Positions 1 through 11,285 of a stretch of 64,000 nucleotides of DNA are shown here, piece after piece. The notes beneath the pieces were generated by a model. That model saw nothing but the letters and a program-made list of their open reading frames with translations. It had not been told where the DNA came from and ran no database searches. Each line of letters begins with the position of its first letter. Position 1 is the stretch's first letter. The stretch covers positions 13,252,501 through 13,316,500 of the forward strand of contig OZ059896.1 of the NCBI GenBank assembly GCA_964057225.1, read 5' to 3'. Position numbers and translations under genes: made by a program. Source of the DNA: Auanema rhodensis. Its lineage: Eukaryota; Nematoda; Chromadorea; Rhabditida; Rhabditidae.

Positions 1-1384
1 GTAAGCCTTCTAATTCTACTAGCATATTAAAACTGATATCCGTTGAAGATTTAACTTCTTCTTTGAAACCCCTAAACAGTGACTCCGAGTCAAAAAATGA
101 TGAGGCTATTTGAATATTACGTTTCTGATGCTAAAGCAGCAGCAGCCTGGGCATGTTCTGTTCCTTGAGTAATTGCATCATCTTGAAGCCAGAGGGGTAC
201 TTGTTTGGCTTCTTCCATAGGTTTACTAAACAATATGTATATGTATTTGTTTCAAATAAAATCGAAAAAACTTCGTAAGATCAGCATTGAGATCAACAGT
301 AATTTCATCACCAGCATTGTAGTGCAGAATGTTGGAATCTCGATGGCCTGAGAAAGATTTACCACCGAGTGCAATACGCTCAGAGGGTTGTGAGAAATCA
401 ACCAATGTTTGCTGGCTTTCATCTAATTTCAATAACTTTTTAATTGTCAAATTAAAAAAATATACTGTTTTTATCTTCCTCAGCAAGAAATTGATTAATA
501 TCTGGTTCCAGAAGATGAGGTGCTAACTGAATTCCAGCTAATTCACGTATAGCACTAAAAAGAGGACACATTTGTTCATTGAATCGAGCCAACAATGATC
601 TAAAACGAAAAATTAAATGAATAAAAATTAGTCTGGTTCATATTTGCCTGGTAATCTGAGTTGGTCCTCCAGATTCATCCTGTGTAACTTCACCTTGACA
701 ACGCCAACACTTTAAAGTTCCGGTGTAGGGATCAAGAATACGATCAACCTCTAAAGTCTTCAAAAAAAGAAATAATTTCATTATCATTTCTTCTTCATCA
801 CCTCATATTGGGAACCACACCCTTCACATTTATAGACCGCTCTTTGGACGTCTTCCTTCTCTTTTGCTTCGAGCTTTTGTCTGAAAGCAAGAGTAAGTTA
901 ATGTATTTTTGATAAATAAGCTTTACACCTCATGTGATCGACTTTATATTTCAAAACATTTAAAATAGCTCGATAGTTTATAAAATAAAAAATTATAGAC
1001 ATTGACCGGCCACTTTCATTTTTGAACGGTAGCAAACGTTCCTTAACTAATTTTTCCGATTTAAGTGTAGCTAGTTTCTAAAATAAACATTCGAAATAAT
1101 TCCATTTAATATGCATACCTGTCTCAAATCTCGCTGTTCAAAATTCAACCGCTTTCGAAGATTCTCTTCTCGAATACAAACAGCTTTCATGATATAATAT
1201 ACTATTAGAAAATATTGCTATAATTAAAGAAAACATTTTAAATAATTTTTTAACTTAATAAACAAACATCACCAAAGAAATTTTTCACCATGAGTAAGAG
1301 AGCACGATCCAAACTAGGAGGTACAGACGTTACAACAGTAATTTCTGATTTCTCAACAGATACACTTCCTGTAGCAGCTGCCAT
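1..1384 (-). CDS. General transcription factor IIE subunit alpha (TFIIE-alpha), 3' end off the window
   Basis: TFIIE alpha recruits and regulates TFIIH at RNA polymerase II promoters. Reading the minus strand, the start MAAATGSVSVEK lies at 1384, and the wing-helix part continues from about 1200 with REENLRKRLNFEQRDLRQ. Next come FYFINYRAILNVLKYKVDHMR and a zinc ribbon made of CEGC (about 820-835) and CWRC (about 695-710), followed by QGEVTQDESGGPTQ. These match the order and spacing of the eukaryotic TFIIE-alpha family. The C-terminal part (LLARFNEQMCPLF, then a low-complexity Ala-rich stretch near 130-150) continues to the left edge, so the stop is not seen. Introns are short and AT-rich. 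The gene lies about 240 bp behind the M3 peptidase homologue on the same strand, a spacing compatible with a nematode operon. The family call is firm; exon boundaries are approximate. Confidence 0.88.
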
Positions 1385-1440
1385 CTAAATCAACCATATC
1401 AGTGAAATCTTTTCCAGTGAAACAAATTATGTATATTATA

Positions 1441-1460
1441 TACATATATATATATATATT
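1441..1460. repeat. (TA)n microsatellite
   Basis: A short TA run between TFIIE alpha and the M3 peptidase homologue, part of the 237 bp spacer (1385-1621) of these co-oriented genes. Confidence 0.85.
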
Positions 1461-1621
1461 AAAGATTAGAACTTTTGCAACATACATTTATAAGTGTTTT
1501 TCTATTAAAACAAGCGTAAACAATAACAATATATATTTAACAACTAAATAATACATCAAATCAATCCATCTATACTATTCATAATTAAATCTCTATTAAA
1601 ATAACACCCGATTTAACGCTA

Positions 1622-4600
1622 TTACGAAGAACTGTCTTCTCTATTCTCATGCAGGTGATAGAAAGCTGGTGGATCATAGAAGTCACAAATAGCTCCAACA
1701 CTTGGATCTCGTCCCTATAAGAAAAAGTTTTTTTTTGACAATGTAAAAAAAACAAACTTGGAATCTTCTATATAAAACTTTAGTAACATCTCCTGATCCT
1801 GAATAAAGCAATCGTGTCTTTAATCTGTTACCAGTCTTGATAACGTCATTCTCATTGTCAAATGTCTCGTGTATGTCAAGAGCCAACATCTTAAAATAAT
1901 ATATGTTAAACAATAAATAAACTTATGAATTACCTCATTCCACAATTTCCGATAGTACATGCTCATATGAGGTTGCATTGCCATAATCGGAACAAATGAA
2001 CATGGATGATAATCTGTTTTATGAGAACGGAATGGAAAATATTCTTTGGACATATCACGATAAAGATCTAGCCAGAATTTATCTCTGAAATAGTTGTAAT
2101 GAGAAAAATTCGAGTACATTTGAATTACTTTCTATTCTCTAATTCATATAATGACAAATCATAATCAGACCAAAATAGAGTTCTGTATGTATCCCATAAG
2201 GTTGCGCGAGAGAGCGCCAAAGCAGCGTGGTTAGCTTGATCTTCAGATAAAGGATTTCCAGTAAGCTTAATGTATATATATATAAAAATAAATGAATACC
2301 ACTGAAAATAAACTTACAATATGATTAGAACTCAACGACTGAAGTAAAGAGGGTTTATATATGAAGAAACTAAGGAAGGATGGAAACATATCAGCTGCGT
2401 CCCAATCACTTGCATAAAAAGGTGCCCATGGTATAGAAATATCTCTATATGGTGACTTAGACAGCAAAAGTTGAAGAGATCTTCCAAACTGTAATAGAAT
2501 CTCATAAAATGGTTAGAAATTGAATTGAAATATACATGAAACAAGAGTTTTTGCAACTGCTGGTAATGAAGAAGAGAAGGACCGTTTGGTGTGGGAGGAA
2601 CTGCCGATCCTATCAAGTATACTAACTTATCCAACCCACGTTCGACAGACGCAGCTATAATCAAACATTTAAAAAACGTGGTTAAATTGAAATATCGTAC
2701 TTCGTCCTAATAAAGTATTCCAACCAGCCCTTTTGCTTTCTCTGTCATACGGATCGATGTATAATCTTCCCAAATGAGCATTATCTGATAAATCTTTTAC
2801 GGCGAACACTTTGACATCTGGATGAGCACATTCAAGACCTTTAACTTCCTGAAATGTGCACAATATAAACTATTAAAAAGTAAAATCAAACTTTAAATTC
2901 TAATCCAAATATATGTGATACTACGCTGACCATGTTTTGGAAAGTCTCCCAAAATGGGAAATGATTCATAAGGTCGATGCTGTTTACACTGTAATAAGAA
3001 AGAAAATATTTCAAATCATGAATCCAGTCCAAACTCATAATGATCCTCTGCCTCCCTACGACATATATAGAATAAATCATGTGCTTGTAGATCAGATGTG
3101 ATCATTTCCTTGGACTGTGCATAAGCCGTCCAAGATTCCATTCTGTCAATGAACACAGGGCGAATTCGTCGAACCAAACTTGAAAAACAAACGGCATAGA
3201 TGACAATATATATTGATAAACTAACGCATTCAAGAAATTCCGGACAGTCTCTGGTGATGAAGACATTTTATTTGATAGCCTATGCTCCGCTATTGATGAA
3301 TATCCGAGAGTTTTCGCCAATCCTTCACTGAAAACAAAGGTTTCGAAAACACTAGAAAAGACAATTTCACTTATTATGCCGTAATTCCTCTATATTGATA
3401 GAATTGTTGTAGAAATCATGTTCAAATGATGCTTTGCTAGTCCATTTTTCCCATGCTTCGGCACGAACCTATAACATATGTTAATTATAAAAAGACAAAG
3501 AGACTTACACTGCGATCTGCACAATATTCCATAAATGGATAAACGATATGTGGAGTCATATATCCTCTCCAGGGGCCATTTTCAAACTGTTCCCTGAATA
3601 AAATCATTTTTACGATAAAAAATAATAAAGTCATACGGTTTTATCGCCAGTTTCTGAAGAATATGTGGAGGTGCATCGCTAAGAAGACGTCTATCAGAAA
3701 TAGTCCAAATATTTTGATCATTGGTAGCCATTACGTTAGAACTAAATATCAATAATAAGAAATATATAACTAAAAGTTGATTAATAATACATGTATTTAC
3801 TGCGATATTCGTCGATAAATCTTCCCCATGAACCAATGAGCTTACGAATTTTTTCATCAGATTTATCCAGTCCACTAGCATTTATCTGAAAAAGTTAAAT
3901 TTACATTTAATAATAAATGCGGAAAATGTTAACCTCTAACAAATACCATTCCAACAACCTAAGTTGCCACTCATTCAATCCATCTTTAGCTGCATATAAT
4001 TGCTGAAACGTTGTGATTAATTCAGAATCGCTGTTTTGAATATACCTTAATAGCATGCTGAAAATCAGGACTCATTAATTTCTCCATTTGATCACGAGCA
4101 CAAGTGATCTTTATCTGAAATCAAGCAAATACAAAGCAATCATAAAACCTTCGGATGATACATGGTGAAGATCATCATCAAATAGTTTTCTATTGCAATC
4201 CGGCCAATCAGTAAGCATTTTCAATAATAATGTTTGAAAGGCGTAATTAACTTCCCATTCCTCAGTCAACAAGGGCTCAACCACATTCTCAAAAGTTCGT
4301 TCGTCTTGTGGAACTGAAGTAAAAATTAATACAAATGTATAAATGTAGTACTAACTCTCTTTTAAATGCTCTAGATGCTCCATGCTTGTGGCCCCGTATT
4401 CCATCAATAAACGAACAGTTCCTTCATACATTTCCTGAAGTATTTTATTTATTTCAGGAATTCTATAACAAATAAACTTTTGGTGTTGAAGATATTTTTG
4501 GCCAGTCCTCATTTTTAGCTATATTAAAGAGAAATCCATTATTTTCAACAGTTTCTTCTGGAATATGAGGAAATCTAAAAGACATTGTAAGAAATTGAAT

Positions 4601-4850
4601 TATATTGATGAAATACATGACATAATAACCAACAATCCTGGACGGAGTTTCATTTCCCATTTTAAAAAGAATATTTCTTTCTTGATTCGAAATTGCACAT
4701 TTTATTTTATTGGTGTTCGTAAGTAATTTTCTTCTTGTCTAAATAATAAGATTATGAATTTATTTAAATTAATATGCACACATGAATGTATTGAATCTGG
4801 TGTCCGTTCTTAAAAAACCTGAAGAGGTTTCGTGTAGGAAATCGAGCCAT
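1622..4850 (-). CDS. M3-family oligopeptidase homologue (mitochondrial intermediate peptidase/oligopeptidase A-like), predicted inactive
   Basis: The start at 4850 gives MARFPTRNLFRFFKNG, an Arg-rich amphipathic N-terminus that looks like a mitochondrial targeting sequence. Long helical segments follow (for example PHIPEETVENNGFLFNIAKNE and VEPLLTEEWEVNYAF), then the family region LVYLIGSAVPPTPNGPSLL. The C-terminal third (SDWDAADMFPSFLSFF, DKFWLDLYRDMSKEYFP) ends in a stop at 1622. Total length is near 680 residues, normal for M3 peptidases. In active M3 enzymes the catalytic core reads FHEFGHALH. Here the joined exons read LLFH then FGRSLQLLLS: the catalytic Glu is absent and the second His is Arg. 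Zinc binding and peptidase activity should therefore be lost. The reading frame is otherwise intact, so this looks like a conserved pseudo-enzyme, not a pseudogene. Some introns may be misplaced, but the one at the motif has clear GT/AG ends. Confidence 0.8.
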
Positions 4851-5265
4851 ATTGTCTAAAATGAAACTAATTTATGTTATACAATTTCAAAACAATGCTT
4901 TTTTTCTGCTAAAAAAATGTGCAAAAAAAAGAAGCTTTTCACATATCCGATGAAAGTGTTGAATTAAATTTCAAAGTATTAAGTGGAGTGTTTATATAAT
5001 ATTATTTCATATAATGGTCTTGAACGGAATTTTTCATTTTTTATCTGAAAATCTTGGAGCTATTTTAACTTATATGAATATCGTTTACTAGTTATTATGA
5101 AAGTAATCCATTATTAAAATTTTAATTCCTCGTGTTATATGAAACAATTCTATTATGATTTTTTCATTTGTCGAATTGTTGTTTTCTGGCTAGCAAATTA
5201 TCTCAATAAAACTTGTTTGTTTTTTTAATGACTGAAATAATATATCAGTTAGTTATATTAACAGA
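4851..5265. promoter_or_regulatory. Divergent intergenic region, M3 peptidase homologue / duplicated-domain gene
   Basis: These 415 bp of AT-rich sequence separate the two divergent starts and must hold both promoters. I see no clear TATA box or repeat. The plus-strand gene starts directly after TTAACAGA, an acceptor-like AG one base before the ATG. In nematodes this often marks trans-splicing of a spliced leader (inference). Confidence 0.4.
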
Positions 5266-8200
5266 ATGGACGAACATCATGATGAAAATAAGTTGAACTT
5301 CAGTAGTTTACCCACAACTTCAACAGAAGAAGTGGTATATAATACACCACACATTGGTAGTTATCATAACATCTCTTTAATATAAATGTTTTATTTAAGA
5401 GATTGAACAGTTCGATATTGGGGAAAATGCTAATGCGTTGGAATTAACTTCTGAAGAAGTCGGTGTATGGGATACACATATGCATAGGCAGTCTCGAACT
5501 AGAAGAAGTCGTGGAGCCTCTCAGTAGGTACTTGATAGACTTTGATTTGATAATTTTTTTTCTTCTGTGTAGGGTAGTCCATATCATTAATCCGCGGCGT
5601 ATGCCAGCACGGCAGGCTAGAGTTAAATCATTCAGAGATTTGATTGATGATCGTATGCAATCTCAAGAATCTGAATGTAAAATGCAAAAGGATTCAATTC
5701 TTACGATATTTAAAATTGTTTATAGTAACTTCTACAATGAAAGAAGAATCTGTATCTAGAATATTTGTAACTAATGATGTTCCTGGTCGGCATTTAGAAT
5801 GGATCATGTTTAGTTGTAACCCAGAGACTTTCGCAGTTGCAGCTCAAATTATATTAACAGGAGCTAACTGTGTAAGGATAAGATTTTTTTTCTTTTAAAT
5901 GAAGTATTTAAGCTCTCCTCCGAAAAAATATGTGCTTCCCCTCCACAAGAATTCACAGGAGTTGGTTCATTTGTAGTTGACGTTTCTGGATTCAGAAATA
6001 GGCATGAGATTGCGCTAGATTCGCTCGGCTCTTGGGGAGTTCCCCAAGGTAGTTCTAAGTGCGGAATACACACACTTTATGCAAGTAAATAGCACGTTTC
6101 AGATTTTTCAAATTAAACAATTCCAACAAAGCGGTAGTTTCTACCAGTGTAGATTTCATGGTTAAAGTAATTTAATGTTCTAAGCCAAAGCTTCTTAAAC
6201 TTATATTCAGGTTTATTGTAATCGTTATGTTCATCCGGGTACTGATTCTAGAGGATCTTTTATTAAAAAAATCTATACTGGTTTCAAAAAAAAGTTGCTC
6301 GATGTTCATGATTGAATATAGGTATAAGCAGAAATGGATTGCCATCTTGCCATGCTGTTATCGTCTATGAATGGGAAGGAACTCCTCATCCTGTTGCTGT
6401 GGATACATCTACGATTCCTTTATCGGACTCCATAAAAGAGCGACCAATAGGCTCTCGTTCTTGGGAGGTGCTATTTCGCCTAAAAAGATTTACTTGTTAT
6501 TACCATGTGACATTCAGTGTCCTAAGGCAGATTTACAACAAGATGAAATGACCACATATAGAGGACAGCCAATATTCAAGAAAGTTACGATAGATTTTGA
6601 GTCCGCGTGTAGAATATTGATGGCGACGTTCTTAATACCAGAAAATAGGTAATGTTTCCTTAATTGTACTAGCCATGAATTTTCAAATCTTCATCTCCTT
6701 ACATGTTTTATATCCGAATTTAAATTATGTGATAAGCTTTGTGAGAGATATCAATGTACTGTACTGTAATTTATTAAAACAATCAACCAAACCAAAATTA
6801 TGAACATAGCTTAATAGCTTGTTTTATTTTTATTATCATATAAGAAAGTGAAAGTAGTTATTTATGTCACCCTCAGCAACGCGGCTCGCCGCCTGCTTGC
6901 CGCTCGCATGACGAGAAGGCCTACGGCTGACTATCGATCGGTCTTCGTGTAGAAACGATGTGTTAACTTTCTATATCATTTGACTCTTTTTTGATAGCAT
7001 TGTTAAGTGTACTTCTGCAAACGTATTAAGATTTTGATATCTCTTCTAATCGGTTAAGTTTAATTGATGGAGTATTTTCAGTGGTTTTTTTTGAATGGGT
7101 CATAAAAATGCTTTGAATTAATAAGAAATCGTTTCTATCTTATTTTGGATAGATTGTATTATATTCAAACTTTATATTCATGCCACATCTTTTGTTTATA
7201 TATTCAATATGTGATAAATTTGACCATATTTTACGGATATGCATAGCTTGATTACAGAATATGCACTCGTGTCCCACAACAGTATCGCGAATGCGGAACC
7301 TTTGTGCTAGATATAGCAAGATGTGGTGGAGAACGGGCAATTGGACGGGACGGAAGAGAATGGAATAAACCTTCTGGTAGTAGTAGGTGATCATTTTGCA
7401 TCCTTTTTGATATATAATTACTTTTTGTTTAGGTTCTTTCGTTTTGATGATGATGGTAACGCTATCAGAGTTGATACAAGTTTACAAACTCCAGGACAGG
7501 ATGATTTTGATGTTCAGGCATGTTTTAATATTTTCCTTTAGTTGTAGTATTGTTTTATTCTTGCTTTTTTCTTCATTTTCTAATAATAACTATTTATATT
7601 GGGACTTTTTTATTGGGTCTGAATATCTTTTTAAGGGGTTTTTGCTCTTAGGTTTTCCGATTTCAAATTATTTATGTAGTTTATATATTGATATACTTTT
7701 CCTCTTTCAATGCTTCTTTTATGAGTTTTTAGCAATATTTGAAAAGCTTTTGAGTAATTAGAAAGTTTCTCACATGCTAAGCTTAAGTTTGAAGTTTCTT
7801 CTACATTGCACTTTTGTTCGAAAACAAAATATCTCAAATGACGTATTGATCTGTGCTAAATACTCTGATCATCTTCACCGATTATATTTTTCTTTCAGAT
7901 TGTTGCTAAACGTTACGAAACTCCACAGCTAGTTGGGTTGGTTAGAAAAATCTTTGTTGCAAGAGAAAAGGGAGAGCCAAGAGTTAACAGCCATTTAGCT
8001 GTTGTAACATATTTATATCGAACTCCTCAGGACAAAGTAAACTTATTTGTTTATTTTTTACATTTCTTGTTTTGTATAGGGTACAATTATGAACGGTCGA
8101 ATTGTTCTCCAAAAGAAAAGGAATTTGTCGCGGGAAGAACTGATAGTCGATGGCTATTCTCAAAATAGGATTCACTCTAAAGGTTTGAATAATAAGTATA

Positions 8201-8575
8201 TCATTAATTGTGCTCGCTTAATAGACTCCAATGTATGTGAACTGAAACGCTTGACATTAGAAAAGCAAGTTTTAAATCAAAACAGACTTAGTTCGTTACT
8301 GGATAGAGCAGAAGCTGTTTTTGATAGATTAGAGCAGGTTAATAATTATATATAAGCTGAATGATTTTTGCTATTTTTTTCAGAATACCGATAGTAATGA
8401 TATTTCATATTTTCGGCAGGTAGCATCCGAATGGGGTAGGGGTGCGTCGTCAACATCTAGACAATCTGATGATAACAACAAAGAAAAGTTTGAGTTTGTG
8501 GATGATACGCTACAAGATACTGGCGAGATAACTCAAAGAGCAGAAACACATTTTGATAATCATCAATATGAGTGA
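5266..8575 (+). CDS. Unrecognised 605-residue protein with two tandem copies of one domain
   Basis: I could place 14 exons with consistent phases: 5266-5356, 5400-5523, 5573-5676, 5726-5871, 5913-6058, 6103-6160, 6211-6280, 6322-6467, 6518-6648, 7258-7386, 7433-7517, 7899-8036, 8080-8337 and 8384-8575. They sum to 1,818 nt, exactly 606 codons. The protein has an acidic N-terminus, a basic stretch (RQSRTRRSRG, NPRRMPARQARVKSFR), two homologous domains, and a C-terminal coiled-coil-like, Ser/Asp-rich tail. Copy 1 carries GSFVVDV, WGVPQGSSKFFKL and HAVIVYEWEGTPHP. Copy 2 carries GTFVLDI, WNKPSGSSRFFRF and HLAVVTYLYRTPQD. I do not recognise the family. The basic and acidic flanks would suit a nuclear protein, but that is a guess. 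Two introns are long: 6649-7257, and 7518-7898, whose best donor is GC. The gene may head an operon with ubc-1. Confidence 0.7.
6868..6962. other. GC-rich island inside the large intron of the duplicated-domain gene
   Basis: The intron at 6649-7257 is AT-rich except for about 90 bp beginning CAGCAACGCGGCTCGCCGCC and ending near GGTCTTCGTGTAGAAACG. Local GC content is far above the surroundings. I see no open reading frame with known similarity and no tRNA-like box structure. It could be a small RNA gene, an inserted fragment or an intronic control element. Confidence 0.35.
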
Positions 8576-8720
8576 TTAAACTTTTTAAAACAATTTTTTT
8601 AAATGTTTACAATGGTTGCGTTCCATATATATATATATACTTATTCTGTATTAACTTCGAGAAAAATTAATTTATCGTATAACTTAGACCCTACGTGCTT
8701 TCTCACTAGGTCAGTGAAAT
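8576..8720 (+). promoter_or_regulatory. Operon-like spacer upstream of ubc-1
   Basis: A 145 bp spacer separates the stop of the duplicated-domain gene from the ubc-1 ATG. It contains a T-rich run, a (TA)n run near 8625-8640, and CTTTCTCACTAGG 11 bp before the ATG. Co-oriented genes about 100 bp apart with an acceptor before the second ATG are the usual sign of a nematode operon. I found no clean AATAAA in it. Confidence 0.35.
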
Positions 8721-9396
8721 ATGACTACTCCTAGTCGACGTCGGTTAATGCGTGATTTCAGAAAACTACAGGTAATTGTTTTCAACAGGCTTTTAAAATA
8801 TTTTCTTTGAAGGAGGATCCTCCAGCAGGAGTATCAGGAGCTCCTACCGAGGATAACATTTTGGCCTGGGAGGCTATTATTTTTGGTCCTCAGGACACAC
8901 CTTTCGAAGACGGAACTTTTAAGCTTACATTGGAATTTACTGAAGAATATCCCAATAAGCCTCCAACTGTCAAATTTATTTCTAAAATGTTTCATCCAAA
9001 TGTTTATGCTGATGGATCTATTTGTCTTGATATTTTACAGGTATATATACTTTGTGTTTATTTTACTAGTTCATTTATTAGAATCGCTGGTCTCCTACAT
9101 ATGATGTTGCCGCAATTCTAACGTCTATACAATCGCTCTTGGATGAACCCAATCCTAATTCCCCTGCTAATTCTCATGCAGCCCAGCTATATCAGGAAAA
9201 TAGAAGAGAATATGAAAAGCGGGTTCAGCAAATTGTGGAGCAGGTTAGAATATATTTTCTATCAAGTTATCTTTTTTTTCAGTCTTGGCTAAACTTCGGT
9301 GAAAATGAAGGAGATATGGAACCTAAAGAGGGACCAGATGAAACAGCTAATAATGACGAAATGCCTTCAGGAAGCGGTTCTAACAGAGATTTTTGA
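8721..9396 (+). CDS. ubc-1: Ubiquitin-conjugating enzyme E2, RAD6/UBE2A type with acidic tail
   Basis: RAD6-class E2 enzymes pass ubiquitin to histone H2B and PCNA with a RAD18- or BRE1-type E3. The start [20 protein letters not shown] at 8721 is the family N-terminus. The core contains [17 protein letters not shown], with the HPN motif and the catalytic Cys, then [20 protein letters not shown] and the helix [20 protein letters not shown]. It stops at 9396. Beyond the roughly 150-residue core lies an acidic Gly/Asn-rich tail ([19 protein letters not shown] and onward to SGSGSNRDF). C. elegans UBC-1 and yeast Rad6 also have acidic tails, while mammalian UBE2A and UBE2B do not. The ATG follows TTTCTCACTAGG, a possible trans-splice acceptor, only 145 bp after the upstream stop. 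Confidence 0.95.
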
Positions 9397-9911
9397 AGTT
9401 TTATTGAGGACAATGACATGAAAATCAATTGTCTTGATTATTTGTTTATATCCTCGCTACTGTGAATCTGCGAAATGTGGACTCTGTATATGTTTTTGCA
9501 TTTTTGGCTTTGATATTCTTTGCTTTGTCCTCCTTATTTTCAAAATAAGAAATGTAAATAGAAATTGTCCATGTGACACTGTATAACTCATCAAGTACAA
9601 CCTTCTATACATTTTCGGGATGTTATAAGGCGCCACAGATTTCTTATTTTTCTCGTTCACTGGCTTCAGTCCTTTATTTTTCTAGTTTCGTTGATTGGAT
9701 GTTCCTCTCTTGAAATTTTCTCAAGTCGAAAATGTAACATAAATCAGTGCTGAATGAAGATTAAGCGCATATATATATACATATATTTATATAATAAAAT
9801 ATATATTATGGTTATTAGTGAATACGTTTTGAAAATATTGGTTGTGGCCAGTTTTTTTTCTTTTTGTTGAAACTTTTTTAAGGAAATGAATATAATACAT
9901 ATCACAACAGA
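9397..9911. other. Intergenic, ubc-1 3' flank to TBC1D7-like gene
   Basis: This holds the presumed ubc-1 3' UTR. A TA-rich stretch at about 9768-9806 includes AATAAAATATATATT near 9793, which could serve as the poly(A) signal. The sequence ends in ATCACAACAGA immediately before the next ATG, a probable trans-splice acceptor. Nothing else is evident. Confidence 0.4.
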
Positions 9912-11285
9912 ATGGAAGCTATAGAGAATGTTCGTAACAATAACTTTCGTTTATCTCTGATAAATAAGTGTTTCAAAGATAATGGAGGAGTTGAAACTGA
10001 CGGTGATATTTTGCAACAGGTTTTTACTCGCGTTTACTTATGTTACTTATATATATATATATATATATTAAGATTCTTCAAAAGAAAAATGATATTGATA
10101 CTTGGAAACTTAAAAAATTTGCTTGGAAACTGTCGATACCACCGTCATACAGGTATTTTCAGTACTAATATGACTGCTCGAAGCTTAGTTGTTTTACAGG
10201 ATGCAATCATATAGATATCTTCTGGGTATCACTAGTGCTTATATAGAATCTCGAGATGTTATAGAAAAACATCGCGAAGAAGAGGTATGTTTATTGTTTG
10301 TAAGCTGTAAGATTTTAACGAACTTAATTTTAGGCTTATGTACTCTTGAAATGTTTGCGTACTCTTCGAACTTATACCGGAACTTATGAGAATACCAAAT
10401 TTTATCCAACTACTTGGGACATTGTTCAGGTTAGGTTTGGTCTACTGAGCTTTATTAAACTATGTATTTTGTAGATGATCTTGCTACTGCAACGTCAATT
10501 GGCATCAGGTGCTACACAAGATCTGAATGAGCATAAAACCTGCAATCCTTCTATTTTAGCTATTAAAGCGGTATACATTCATTACTCAAACAAAAACTGC
10601 TTTGTGTTACAGGTGGTTCGCTGTGTTGATTTATTATGCCACGACGACTGGATTAATCTTTTCCATATTTCTCGAGAAATTTGTAAAATTCTTAACGATA
10701 TTTTCACTACTAATCAACTGTCACAAACCATTAGCGAAGTTAGAAACTTTTAATTTATGATTTAAGAATGTTTTGCAGATCACGACTGAAGTGGAATCTA
10801 AATTGGGAATGGAATCTGAAGAGTTTCTCGTGTTCATGAGAGATTTTTCGTTAGAGTTAATGCTCAAATCAGGCTGTTGTGAAATTTTACATAGTGAAAA
10901 AGCCATTTTCAAGTTAGTTCAATATTTTACTTTTTTAATATTAATTCCAAATTCTAAGAGTTTTGGATAAGGTGTGTACAAGGCTGGACTTCGTACCATT
11001 ATTGCGAGATGTCGTAATTGAATATATTACGCATATGGACCGATTGCAACGTACTGCCTCAATTACGAAAGTTCGTTTCGATTCCAGACTTTATAAATTG
11101 TTCTGATTCAAATGTTTTAGGTGCGGAATAGGCAGCTATCTAAAGATGATGAGCTCAAACTTGTAAACAGTGCAATTGATGCTGCTGTAAATGAAAAAAA
11201 CTCATCCAAAATTACTCAAAAATCTTCTGATGCAGTCTTGATGGAACCTAGTTTTTCTAATTGTGTGAATACTATGAATAATTAG
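9912..11285 (+). CDS. tbc-7: TBC1D7-like TBC-domain protein
   Basis: The protein reads MEAIENVRNNNFRLSLINKC, then GGVETDGDILQQILQKKNDI, DTWKLKKFAWKLSIPPSYR, YRYLLGITSAYIESRDVIEK and YVLLKCLRTLRTYTGTYENT. It ends at 11285 with NCVNTMNN. Order and local similarity fit vertebrate TBC1D7, for example the LPSMYR...WKVLLGI region, where the family Trp is Tyr here. TBC1D7 is the third subunit of the TSC1-TSC2 complex, a negative regulator of mTORC1. Classical TBC GAPs use Arg and Gln fingers (IxxDxxR and YxQ), and I find neither clearly here, as in TBC1D7. The nematode homologue has been studied as a Rab regulator, so the role may differ from mammals. At least seven short introns are present, one containing a (TA)n run at 10049-10068. 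Family call fairly sure, function inferred. Confidence 0.72.

Noticed and set aside
6380-6560. Apparent frameshift in the duplicated-domain gene, where two overlapping frames are open
   Set aside because: A 50 bp intron (6468-6517) with GT and TTCAG ends joins the two frames in phase, and the total exon length is then divisible by three.
7444-7761. Phe/Leu-rich open frame after the FFRFDDDGN exon
   Set aside because: It runs through the AT-rich 381 bp intron; the conserved frame resumes after the acceptor at 7898.
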